Of a DNA stretch of 64,000 nt, positions 24,999-33,119 are shown in pieces. A model generated the notes under the pieces. It ran no database searches, had not been told where the DNA came from, and saw only the letters and a program-made list of their open reading frames with translations. Position numbers and translations under genes: made by a program. Every line of letters begins with the position of its first letter. The stretch's first letter is position 1. Source of the DNA: an uncultured Collinsella sp. (GTDB lineage Bacteria > Actinomycetota > Coriobacteriia > Coriobacteriales > Coriobacteriaceae); assembly GCA_900541125.1 (NCBI GenBank), contig UQIK01000009.1, positions 1 to 64,000 on the forward strand, in the 5' to 3' direction.

Positions 24999-26843
24999 CT
25001 AACCAATGACCGACATGGTGAGCAGCACCGCGGCGGCGCAGTACGCTACGCACGAGATCATGACGGCAATAACGTTCATGGCGGTGCCCGACGTGTTGAG
25101 GTCATGCTCGTCACGCCAGAACAGCACCATCAGGTAAATCACGGCACTCATGTTGCCAACCAGGCAAATGATGGCAGCGATATTAAAACACCCGGTAAAG
25201 AGTTGCTCCTCAAACATGGACGCATCGGGGAATGCAGCGGTGCGCACCAGCTGGGCGCACAGGTAGGTCACGAGTGACAGAATCAGGCCCATGCCCGTGC
25301 TCTGGAAGAAGAACCCCAGATACGGCTTGGGCTCGTCGTCGTGACCGTCATACTCCAGAAAGTAGTTCTTGACGAACGACACCATGCGCGAGGCCGCCAG
25401 CAGCACGAGCGGCATGGCGCACATGGGGAACACCACCAGATGCGCGGAGCCGAGCGCCGTCCCCAGCACGGTCGCCATGATGCACGACGCGATGCCCCAT
25501 ACAACAACCCAGTACTGGCGATGCACGAACCAGCTGAGCACGTTCGTCGAGTCGTCCGACGCGCTATCGCCCGAGCCGACACCGGCGATCTGCAGGTCCT
25601 CCTGATGCTCCTCAGCGATAACGTCCATGGCGTCGTCGAAGGTTACGATACCCAGGATATGACGGTTCTCGTCGCAGACAGGGATGGCAACCAGGTCGTA
25701 CTTGGTCATCTCGTCCGTCACGTCTTCCTGGTCCTCGTCGGGCGACACATAGACCAGGTCGCGATAGGCCAGTTGACCCAGCGTGGCGTCGCGGTCGGCT
25801 ACGATCAGCGTGCGCAGCGAAAGCACGCCGGTCAGCATGCCGCTCGGATCCTCGGTATAGACGTAGTAGACGCTCTCGAAGTCCTCGTCGAGCTCGCGAA
25901 TCGCCTCGATGGCGTCACCGACCGTTGCCGTGGCGGGCAGGGAGACAAACTCCGAGGTCATGATGCGGCCGGCGGTGTTGTCCTCATACCCCAGCAGGTT
26001 ACGAATCGCCTTCTCCTCCTTGACGCCCATCAGGCGCAGGAGCTTCTCGGCCTTCTCGTAATCGAGCTCGTCGATCAGGTCGGCGGCGTCGTCCGGGTCC
26101 ATCATGGCCAGCATCGACGATGCGTCCGTGTCGGACAGGCCCTCGAGCATCTCGGTCATAAGCTCGTCGTCATCGAACTCCGAGATGGCCTCGGCGGCCT
26201 GGGCAGTATCGAGCTGTGCAAACACCTGCGCACGCAGGCGCGGGTCGAGCTGCTCGATAATGTCGGCGATGTCGGCAGGGTGCAGCTCGCCGAGCGTCTT
26301 ATGCGACACCGAGAGTTGAATGTTCTTGGTCGAGCGATCGAGCAGGTCCATGTAGGACCAAGCGATGATGTCCTCACTGAGCGGCTTGCCCAGGTGCTTC
26401 ATAAAGCCTTCGACGATATGCTCGAGCGCGGGGCTGATGGCGCGTAGCAGACCGCGGGCGCCCACTTCGGCGCCCAGCAGGCGCAGCTGATTTTCGCCCG
26501 ACATGGAAAACTTGATGTCGTTTACGCGCACGACTTTCATGCCCTGCGTGTCGACGATCTGCTTGTTGAGCACGTCGCGGGCAAGCAAGAGTTCGGTCGG
26601 CTGCAGGTACGAAAAACGGATTTCGGTGGCCGACGTCTTAAGGTGTACACCCGTCTCGTCGATACGGTCGACCCATTTGCGCCAGCTGATCATAAACGGT
26701 GTCTTGCCGGGTCCGCGGAACGCGAGCGACGTCACGTGCGGAAAAACTTCGCCGGTAGCAATGCCAAAATCGTTCACCACGCCGAGCTTTTCGCCGTCGA
26801 CGTCCAAGACCGGCAATTTGAGCATCTCACTCAGATAATTCAA
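24999..26843 (-). CDS. mgtE: MgtE-type magnesium transporter with PRC-barrel N-terminus
   Basis: This 614-aa protein has an N-terminal PRC-barrel-like domain (~1-75), an MgtE N-domain with ELHPADIADIIEQLDPRLRAQV (about residues 195-290), two CBS domains (~300-425) and a C-terminal membrane domain with five helices. MgtE channels import Mg2+ and are gated by Mg2+ bound to the N/CBS domains. The start is TTG at 26843, supported by GGGGAG five bases upstream; a short frame with a better ribosome site overlaps it. Translationally coupled to the Nramp gene. Confidence 0.88.
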   Translation of the reverse strand: MNYLSEMLKLPVLDVDGEKLGVVNDFGIATGEVFPHVTSLAFRGPGKTPFMISWRKWVDRIDETGVHLKTSATEIRFSYLQPTELLLARDVLNKQIVDTQGMKVVRVNDIKFSMSGENQLRLLGAEVGARGLLRAISPALEHIVEGFMKHLGKPLSEDIIAWSYMDLLDRSTKNIQLSVSHKTLGELHPADIADIIEQLDPRLRAQVFAQLDTAQAAEAISEFDDDELMTEMLEGLSDTDASSMLAMMDPDDAADLIDELDYEKAEKLLRLMGVKEEKAIRNLLGYEDNTAGRIMTSEFVSLPATATVGDAIEAIRELDEDFESVYYVYTEDPSGMLTGVLSLRTLIVADRDATLGQLAYRDLVYVSPDEDQEDVTDEMTKYDLVAIPVCDENRHILGIVTFDDAMDVIAEEHQEDLQIAGVGSGDSASDDSTNVLSWFVHRQYWVVVWGIASCIMATVLGTALGSAHLVVFPMCAMPLVLLAASRMVSFVKNYFLEYDGHDDEPKPYLGFFFQSTGMGLILSLVTYLCAQLVRTAAFPDASMFEEQLFTGCFNIAAIICLVGNMSAVIYLMVLFWRDEHDLNTSGTAMNVIAVMISCVAYCAAAVLLTMSVIG

Positions 26844-26859
26844 TGGTGCTCCCCATCAT
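26827..26859 (-). CDS. Ten-codon ORF overlapping the mgtE start
   Basis: It reads MMGSTIELSE and stops 17 bases inside mgtE, in another frame. Its ATG ATG is preceded by GGAGGA with ideal spacing, better than the mgtE site. Ribosomes ending here could restart on the TTG of mgtE. It may be chance; expression is not shown. Confidence 0.35.
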   Translation of the reverse strand: MMGSTIELSE

Positions 26860-27171
26860 TATTCCTCCAGACGCGGCCGCGCGTGCGGCGTCCGGGGGCT
26901 TCTGGATATGTATACGCATGCGCGGGCGGCACGCCGCTCGACGCTTACACCCCGTGCATGCGCAAAAAGCACCTGCATGGGGTCATCGACTGTATGGTCG
27001 AGGTTTGGATTTCACCTGTAACCTTTCTCTTGACCCTCATTAACCGCAGTAACTATAGCATCAGCATCGCCCTGCGGCATCGAATTTATGCGCTGCACAT
27101 TGCAGGCATACCAAACGCTGGCGCATCCGTGACATAGCCGTTGGGGACGTTCTTAAACGACCACCCAATGA
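26844..27171. other. Intergenic region upstream of mgtE
   Basis: This 328-bp gap holds the mgtE leader on the minus strand, including a hairpin CCCCATGCA/TGCACGGGG (26950-26982), and a GGGGAC-loop hairpin at 27139-27159. I see no M-box-like conserved boxes. Confidence 0.6.
27139..27159 (+). repeat. REP-like hairpin, minimal CGTT stem
   Basis: CGTT and AACG enclose GGGGACGTTCTTA. The stem is only 4 bp but the loop has the family signature; it lies at the 3' end of the NodB-like gene. Confidence 0.6.
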
Positions 27172-28578
27172 CTACTCTGTGGTGTCGTCGTCCTCGGCAA
27201 GTTGGGGGAACACGGCGTCCTTGGGCATGGTGGCCTTCGTCAGCGAGGTGAGCTTTTTGCTCAGCGACGTGTCCGTCTTAACCAGGTCGCTGAGCGTCAC
27301 GATCTTGTAGCCGTCGGCAATGAGGCCGTCGATGATCTGCGGCAGTGCCTCAAGCGTCTGCTCGGCGCATTCATCGTTATCGGTCAGCAACACGATATTG
27401 CCCGGCGTCACCGAATCGAGCACCGTCGAGACCTGCTCGTCGGCACCGTTGAGCAGCCAGTCGCCCGAGTCAATATTCCACGAGACCACGGCGGAGACCA
27501 GGTCCATCGCATCAATCCAGTCTTGCTTGTCAAAGGCAGCGTAGGGAGCACGCAGTAGCATCGTCTTCACGCCGGTCGCCGACTTAATCGCATCGGCGCC
27601 TTTCGTGATCTGCTCGCGTACCGCCTCACGGTCCTGACCCTTGAGCGAATCGTCGCTGTAGCTGTTGGATCCGATTTCGCACCCGGCATCGACAATCGCC
27701 TTGGCCGTGGCAGGCGAGGCCTCGGCCGCATCGCCCGAAAAGAAGAACGTCGCGGTGACGCCCTTCTCCTTGAGTACCTGCAAAATCTGCTTGGTCGCAC
27801 CGCTCGGACCCTCGTCAAACGTCAGCGCCACGTACTTTTCGTTGCCCTTGGGCGCCACGCTGGCGCACGCAACGACGCAATCGGTGGCGGGCACAACCTC
27901 GCCGCGGTCCTGCGTCTTGCCCGACTGCTCACCAACCCACACCTCGGAGCGGCCCTGGACACCCCACGTCTGCACATACTCGATAGCGCCCGTGCCCTCG
28001 ACCTTGAGCTTGGGCTCGATAACCGTAGCCTGAACCTCGTGCTTCTCGTAGGTGTTACGGCCATCCTTGACCGTCACCTTCTCGCCGCCCTCAAGTTCGC
28101 GGCTATCCCATTTGCCCTGCTTCACGCGCTTGCCGTCGACCTTCACCGACAGCTTTTCGCCCCCATGGCGCTTGAGCACGCTGTCATCGACGGCCAGCAG
28201 GTCGCCTGCGTCGTAGGTGTCAGTCAACTCCTGGTCGTCGATGAGATTCTGCAGCGTAGAGCCCACACGCACCGCGGTCTTCTGGCCGTTGAGCTCCACG
28301 TCCACACTGCGGTTGACGTAGCCCACGACGGCAGCGATAAACAGCACGAGCGCGCAACCCACGGCGATGAGCGCATAGGGCAGGCGAGATGAACGACGGG
28401 GTGTGCGGCTGTTGCCGATGCGCGCACTGCGGTCGCTAAAGCCGCGGCTATGGTTGAGGTACATCGCGCCGGGCTTACGGTGACGTTTGCGCTGACCGCT
28501 GGGCAGCTGCCCCAGGTCGCGGCGCGCCGTCGGACGCGCACCCGAACGCCCGTTTAAGTTGGATCCGTTTTGGCGCAT
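27172..28578 (-). CDS. NodB-fold (polysaccharide deacetylase-like) membrane protein, probably inactive
   Basis: This 468-aa protein has a basic cytoplasmic tail, one transmembrane helix (~67-87), a G5/DUF348-like beta region (~90-200) and a NodB-homology domain (~245-455). Motif positions are conserved but residues are not: TFDDGP is TFDEGP (255-256), the HxxxH metal pair is N305 and D309 (GSNSYSDDSL), and LLHD is LLTD (T399). All three expected His residues are absent. It probably binds cell-wall glycan without deacetylating it, or uses different chemistry. GGGAGGG precedes the ATG. Confidence 0.85.
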   Translation of the reverse strand: MRQNGSNLNGRSGARPTARRDLGQLPSGQRKRHRKPGAMYLNHSRGFSDRSARIGNSRTPRRSSRLPYALIAVGCALVLFIAAVVGYVNRSVDVELNGQKTAVRVGSTLQNLIDDQELTDTYDAGDLLAVDDSVLKRHGGEKLSVKVDGKRVKQGKWDSRELEGGEKVTVKDGRNTYEKHEVQATVIEPKLKVEGTGAIEYVQTWGVQGRSEVWVGEQSGKTQDRGEVVPATDCVVACASVAPKGNEKYVALTFDEGPSGATKQILQVLKEKGVTATFFFSGDAAEASPATAKAIVDAGCEIGSNSYSDDSLKGQDREAVREQITKGADAIKSATGVKTMLLRAPYAAFDKQDWIDAMDLVSAVVSWNIDSGDWLLNGADEQVSTVLDSVTPGNIVLLTDNDECAEQTLEALPQIIDGLIADGYKIVTLSDLVKTDTSLSKKLTSLTKATMPKDAVFPQLAEDDDTTE

Positions 28579-28650
28579 GTGCCCTCCCCCATAAACACAG
28601 CAAGCCGGAGCAACAGGTCTCCGGCTTGCCTCCCATCATTTGGTACGTCG

Positions 28651-29406
28651 CTATTTTGTAGCTTTTGACGAGCCTCCGCTCGCCTTTTGGTATTCGTCCT
28701 TAAAGGCCTTGAACATGCCGCGCGTCTTGCCGAGCTGCTTGCCCAGTGCGCGACTGCCCTTGTCCACGGCAACCGATCCCTTGTCGTCGAGCACCTTGGC
28801 ACCCTTTTTGACCTTGTCGCCCACCACGACGCTGGCCTCGGCGGCCTTGGCAGCCGCACCGCCCGAATACCCGAGCGACTTGACCTCGTCCGAGACGACC
28901 ATCGCGCCGTTCTCGTAGCCGCGCAGCATCGTCGGCGGCACCTGCGTGTCACCAACCAAAACGCTCGAAGCAGCACCGGCGGTCACATAGAATGCCTGCA
29001 CGATGCCCGAGCGCGGCTTGAACTCAACGTCCGAGCAATAGCCCACGACGTCGCCCGATTCCGTGCGCACGTCCATACCGACCCAGATGATGCAATCGTC
29101 CAGGTTGATGTCGAGGCGCTTGGCGGCGGCGGCATCGTACGTGTCCTTAACGTCATCGACCGCAATGGCGCCCTCGTAGACACCAATGGCGTCGAGCGCT
29201 ACGAATCGATCGGGACGCTCGATCATGCCCGCGATATCGGACTGGCGGACCATAAAGCCGACCACGCGCGTACCGCCCGGGGTAAAGACCGGAAAGTGAA
29301 TCTTTCCGAGCTTTTTAGGGCTGCGCGGCGTGCCGTCCTTTTTGGTGCGCTTGTCCTCGGTAGGCTTGCGATAGATCTTGGCGCCGACAAAATCCCCGGC
29401 GCGCAT
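28651..29406 (-). CDS. PRC-barrel domain protein
   Basis: This 251-aa soluble protein has two PRC-barrel-like repeats (about residues 1-95 and 100-170) followed by a Lys/Gly/Ala-rich tail predicted to be helical. PRC barrels occur in ribosome maturation factors and photosynthetic reaction centres and generally bind partners. The stop overlaps the start side of the YtxH-like gene by one base on the same strand, so the pair is one operon. No specific role can be given. Confidence 0.75.
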   Translation of the reverse strand: MRAGDFVGAKIYRKPTEDKRTKKDGTPRSPKKLGKIHFPVFTPGGTRVVGFMVRQSDIAGMIERPDRFVALDAIGVYEGAIAVDDVKDTYDAAAAKRLDINLDDCIIWVGMDVRTESGDVVGYCSDVEFKPRSGIVQAFYVTAGAASSVLVGDTQVPPTMLRGYENGAMVVSDEVKSLGYSGGAAAKAAEASVVVGDKVKKGAKVLDDKGSVAVDKGSRALGKQLGKTRGMFKAFKDEYQKASGGSSKATK

Positions 29407-29795
29407 TATGCCTCGGTCGAGGGCTCCGCAGCCTCGGTATCAGCCTCGACGGCGTTCTCGACCACGACGTCGGCGGCAGGCGTCACGTTGCCGCCCGAAA
29501 TGGCGTCGTTGAGCTGCTCGCGCAGCTGGTCCATGCGCTCGCGGGCCAGGTCGACCTTGGCGCGCAGGTCGTCGGTCTTGGCGTCGACCATCGGGCCAAA
29601 GTCATTCACCGCAGCACGGGCCTCCTCGGCGCTGTGCTCGTAGGTGTCGCGCATATTGTCCCAGGCGTCGTTGGCGATATCGGCAGCCATGGCGCGGGTC
29701 TCGGCGCCCGAGCGCGGGGCCAGAGCAACGCCGACAATAGCGCCGGCAGCGGCACCAAAAAGTGCGCCGGAGACAAAGCTGAAAGTCTTACCCAT
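29406..29795 (-). CDS. YtxH-like membrane-anchored protein
   Basis: This 129-aa protein has one N-terminal Gly/Ala-rich hydrophobic segment (FVSGALFGAAAGAIVGVALAP, typical of YtxH/GvpP-like proteins) and a helical, coiled-coil-like remainder with an acidic C-terminus. The ATG at 29795 was chosen; an alternative ATG two codons upstream lies too close to the AGGAGAGGA site. YtxH proteins are stress-associated in Bacillus; the role here is unknown. Operon with the PRC-barrel gene. Confidence 0.75.
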   Translation of the reverse strand: MGKTFSFVSGALFGAAAGAIVGVALAPRSGAETRAMAADIANDAWDNMRDTYEHSAEEARAAVNDFGPMVDAKTDDLRAKVDLARERMDQLREQLNDAISGGNVTPAADVVVENAVEADTEAAEPSTEA

Positions 29796-29931
29796 GATCA
29801 TTCCTCTCCTGCGGGCACGTCGGTGCCCACCGTTTGAATGCTGTCCATTATACCCGCAGCGCATCACTTGCCGCTCCGCTCATCTGCGTACGGCAAAGGC
29901 GCAGGTATGTGATGGTGATAAACGCGTAGGC

Positions 29932-30741
29932 CTACTCCTGGGGCATAGCCGGCATGGCCACCGTGGCACCCGGGTCCTCGCCGGCGCCGTCCACGAGCGG
30001 CAGGCCGCCCTCATGCGCAGGTCCTGCCGGAACCGTCGCCGCACCGCCAAAGACGGCAGCGGAGGCCTCGTGGTTCTCGGCAACCGCGCCCTCGGTATCA
30101 ATCGCCACCTGGGGCTCATCGTCAAAGTTGGGGACGCTCTGGGGCTCGGCGGCAACGGGCTCGGCGTCGACCGGCGCATCGCCCTCGTCAGCGCCCTCGT
30201 CCTCGGCAGCATCTTCGCCGTTCGCAGCGGCGACGGCCTCGTGAGGATCCTTGCCCTCGGCCTCGGCGCGCATGCCCAGCACCAGGTTGCGCAGGCCCGC
30301 GACCGTGCCTTCCACGTCGGGGGCAGGCTGGTCGGCGTGCAGGTACGCCCAGTCCATCATAAAGGTGGCCGAAGACAGCGCGCCGATGGCCAGCGCGTCG
30401 TCGGGGCACGAAAGCTCAACCTCAAAGACGCGCTCGTCGTGCTCGCTTACGCGCGTGCGGCCGCACGAGATGCTGCCGGCAAGCCCGGTCTCGTTCATGA
30501 GCTCGACCGTCACATGCTCAAGCAGATGGCAAAGCTCGGTCTGGCCCATGCAGTCCTGGAACTCGCGGCCGGAATCACCCAGGCACAGGTGCTTGGCAAT
30601 CGCCGGCACCAGGTAGTACACGCGCGCCGTGGCCTCGATATCCTCCGAGGTCATGAGCGGCATGCCGGGGTTCACCAGCACATGCGCGCAGATCTTGTCC
30701 TCGCTGACGGTGACCTTAAGGATGTTGAACAGGCCTGCCAT
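29932..30741 (-). CDS. Stand-alone protein resembling the N-domain of cyanophycin synthetase
   Basis: This 269-aa protein has an N-terminal ~150-residue domain whose core, ELCHLLEHVTVELMNETG followed by GRTRV, resembles the N-terminal domain of CphA (GHIVEHVALELQ and FGRTR). The ATP-grasp and Mur-ligase domains of CphA are absent. The C-terminal ~115 residues are acidic, Ala/Glu/Pro-rich and likely disordered. In CphA this domain binds the growing polymer, so a binding role is possible. It is followed closely upstream by the CNNM-family gene (24-base gap). Confidence 0.6.
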   Translation of the reverse strand: MAGLFNILKVTVSEDKICAHVLVNPGMPLMTSEDIEATARVYYLVPAIAKHLCLGDSGREFQDCMGQTELCHLLEHVTVELMNETGLAGSISCGRTRVSEHDERVFEVELSCPDDALAIGALSSATFMMDWAYLHADQPAPDVEGTVAGLRNLVLGMRAEAEGKDPHEAVAAANGEDAAEDEGADEGDAPVDAEPVAAEPQSVPNFDDEPQVAIDTEGAVAENHEASAAVFGGAATVPAGPAHEGGLPLVDGAGEDPGATVAMPAMPQE

Positions 30742-30765
30742 AACTCTCCCCTACTCTTCCTTGTC

Positions 30766-32139
30766 CTACTCGTCGCCGTCGTGCGGATTCGCGGAACCCG
30801 CACCCGACGACGTCGGCTCGTCTACCGAAGACTCGGAATCCTTCTTATCGGCTTCGGCCGGAGCGATCACGCGAATGAGCGAGATGCGCTGGCCACGCAT
30901 CGACTGCACTTTAAACTTGTACCCCGCGACCTCAAACACCTCTCCGATGTCGGGCACCGAGTCACAAAGCTCCAAGATCCAGCCGGCGATGGTCTCATAA
31001 TCATCGCTTTCCTCGAGCGGCCAACCAAGCTCAATCGCGTCATCGCACGAAAAACGCCCATCAACGAGCCACTCGCGGCGCGAAAGGCGCGTGAGATACT
31101 TGTTGTCGGGGTCGAACTCGTCCTCGATCTCGCCGACGATCTCCTCGACGATGTCCTCGATGGTGATGATGCCGGCCGTGCCGCCGTACTCGTCCACGAC
31201 CACCACGATCTGGTCGTGCGAGGTCTGCATCTCGGACAGCAGCGGCAGGATGTCCTTGGTGTCGGGTACAAAGGTGGCGTCGCGCAAATAGCTGGCGATG
31301 GGCTGGTCGCCCTTGCCGTCGAGCGCGGGCTGGATCAGGTCCTTGATGTGCGCGATGCCCGCGACGTTGTCGGGATCCTCGTGATAGACGGGGATGCGGC
31401 TGAAGCCGGTCTGGCGCATGGTGGACAACACGTCGGCGACCGTCTCGTCGTCCTCGCACATGGTGGTGTCCACGCGCGGCACCATGACCTCACGGGCAAC
31501 GGTGTCGCCCAGGTCGAAGATCTCGTGGATCATGCGCTTTTCCTCGTCGAGCAGGTCGTCCTGCTCCGAGACCATGTACTTGATCTCCTCCTCCGAGACG
31601 TTCTGGCGATCGTCGGCGCTCTTGATGCGCAGGATGCGAGCCAGACCATCGGAGCAGGCGCCGGTCAGCCACACGAGCGGACGGGCGATCTTCTGGAACA
31701 CGGAAAGCGGGCCCACGACCTGCTTGGACACGCCCTCGGCATTGGCCAGGCCGATGCGCTTGGGGACGAGCTCGCCGATCACGATGGATACGAAGGCGAC
31801 CGCGACGGTGATGATGACCGGCGCCAGGCCGCGCGCGATGGCGGAGAGCGGCGCGATGCCAAAGCTCATGAGCCACGTGGCGAGCGGGTCGGACAGACTC
31901 GTCGAGGCGACGGCGGACGAGGCGAAGCCCACGAGCGTGATGGCGACCTGGATGGTGGCGAGCAGCTGGTCGGAGTCGGCAGCCAGCTTAATGGCACGCT
32001 CGGCGCGCTTGTCGCCTTCCTCGGCCTCGTGCTCCAGCACGGCGCGCTTGGCCGTGGTGAGCGCCATCTCAGACATAGAGAAGTAGCCGTTGATGAGGGT
32101 CAAAACGAGAGTGGTGATAAGGGAGATGGTTATGTCCAT
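30766..32139 (-). CDS. CNNM/CorC (HlyC-type) transporter
   Basis: This 457-aa membrane protein has a DUF21 domain with about four helices (~1-140), a CBS pair (~200-330) and a C-terminal CorC/HlyC domain (~345-430). Family members are linked to Mg2+ and Co2+ efflux or Na+/Mg2+ exchange. The start at 32139 opens directly into TM1 (MDITISLITTLVLT); its ribosome site is weak (GGAGG 15 bases upstream). With MgtA, MgtE and the Nramp protein it makes four putative Mg2+/divalent transport genes in 31 kb. Confidence 0.88.
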   Translation of the reverse strand: MDITISLITTLVLTLINGYFSMSEMALTTAKRAVLEHEAEEGDKRAERAIKLAADSDQLLATIQVAITLVGFASSAVASTSLSDPLATWLMSFGIAPLSAIARGLAPVIITVAVAFVSIVIGELVPKRIGLANAEGVSKQVVGPLSVFQKIARPLVWLTGACSDGLARILRIKSADDRQNVSEEEIKYMVSEQDDLLDEEKRMIHEIFDLGDTVAREVMVPRVDTTMCEDDETVADVLSTMRQTGFSRIPVYHEDPDNVAGIAHIKDLIQPALDGKGDQPIASYLRDATFVPDTKDILPLLSEMQTSHDQIVVVVDEYGGTAGIITIEDIVEEIVGEIEDEFDPDNKYLTRLSRREWLVDGRFSCDDAIELGWPLEESDDYETIAGWILELCDSVPDIGEVFEVAGYKFKVQSMRGQRISLIRVIAPAEADKKDSESSVDEPTSSGAGSANPHDGDE

Positions 32140-32249
32140 CGGGAGTTTCTCGAACCTCCAAGATTCGGGACGTCGGATTAAAACGTTGACGGCGGATACG
32201 GCAATTGCACCGGCGCCCAAACAAGGACGCGGGCGCGCAGGCGTGGTCG

Positions 32250-32933
32250 CTAGATTACGAAGAGAATCACCGCCATGAACTGGAAGATGCTGCCGGCGAG
32301 CACCCACAGGTGGAACACGCTGTGCAGGTAGCGCACGTTTTTGGCGATATAGAACGGCACGCCCGCGGTGTAGCACACGCCGCCGACGGCGAGCAGGGCA
32401 AGTGCCACGGGGTTGAGCAGCGACACGAGCTCAGGCAGCTTAAAGACAACGAGCCAGCCCATCAGCAGGTAGACCAGACCGCTTACCCAGTGCGGTTGAC
32501 GCTCGCGCATAAAGCACTCGAGGGCGATGCCGATGATGGCGATGGCCCATACGGCAAAGAACAGCACAGCGCCGCCGTCGTTTGCGAGCGTGATAAGGCA
32601 AAACGGCGTATAGCTGCCGGCAATGAGCAGGTAGATGCAGCTGTGGTCGATGATGCGAAACACGCGCTTGGCGTGCGCGGGCTGAATCGCGTGGTAGAGC
32701 GTGGAGGCTAGGTATTCGAGGATAATACTGACGCCATAGACAATCGCCGCGGCCATGTGGGCCGGGCCTCCGCCGCGCAGGGCGGCGAATACGATCAGGA
32801 GCACCAGGCCCGCGATACCCAGCAGGCAGCCGACACCATGGGTGACGGAGTTCATGATCTCCTCGCCCACCGTGTAGTGTGGAACGGCCGCGGTCTTGGG
32901 TCGCGGCTTAGAACTGTCGCTCGAATCGGACAT
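32250..32933 (-). CDS. Hemolysin III family (PAQR-like) membrane protein
   Basis: This 227-aa protein has seven transmembrane helices and the family motifs NSVTHGVG, YHAIQP and HSVFHLWV, whose His residues form the PAQR metal site. YqfA/hemolysin III proteins affect membrane lipid homeostasis; true hemolytic activity is doubtful. The frame begins at a TTG six codons upstream, but the ATG at 32933 with GGAGG 11 bases before it is preferred. Confidence 0.88.
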   Translation of the reverse strand: MSDSSDSSKPRPKTAAVPHYTVGEEIMNSVTHGVGCLLGIAGLVLLIVFAALRGGGPAHMAAAIVYGVSIILEYLASTLYHAIQPAHAKRVFRIIDHSCIYLLIAGSYTPFCLITLANDGGAVLFFAVWAIAIIGIALECFMRERQPHWVSGLVYLLMGWLVVFKLPELVSLLNPVALALLAVGGVCYTAGVPFYIAKNVRYLHSVFHLWVLAGSIFQFMAVILFVI

Positions 32934-33039
32934 GCCGGTTACATCCTCCAACGTAAAGAGTTCTCAACACTATATCAAAGCGTCTAGGTACGTGCGAAAT
33001 TTGCACCATACGTGACCCTTTGTTTACCCATTCTTTGCC

Positions 33040-33101
33040 TGTTGACGCATCAACGGCGAACGTCCATAATGCGCTTGCATTAAATGTTGATGTATTAACA
33101 T
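33040..33101 (+). promoter_or_regulatory. Promoter with two matching operators upstream of the hydrolase
   Basis: TTGACG (33042-33047) and CATAAT (33065-33070) are 17 bases apart. Two pseudo-palindromes share TGTTGAYGYATYAAC: TGTTGACGCATCAACG (33040-33055, over the -35) and TGTTGATGTATTAACA (33085-33100, just downstream of the start point). Such spacing suits a dimeric repressor of MarR-like type. Confidence 0.6.
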
Positions 33102-33119
33102 CTTATAGGAAAGCTTCTT

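Noticed and set aside
27030..27059. Plus-strand promoter TTGACC-18-TATAGC
   Set aside because: It points into the 3' end of a minus-strand gene and no plus-strand gene follows; it is likely chance in AT-richer DNA.
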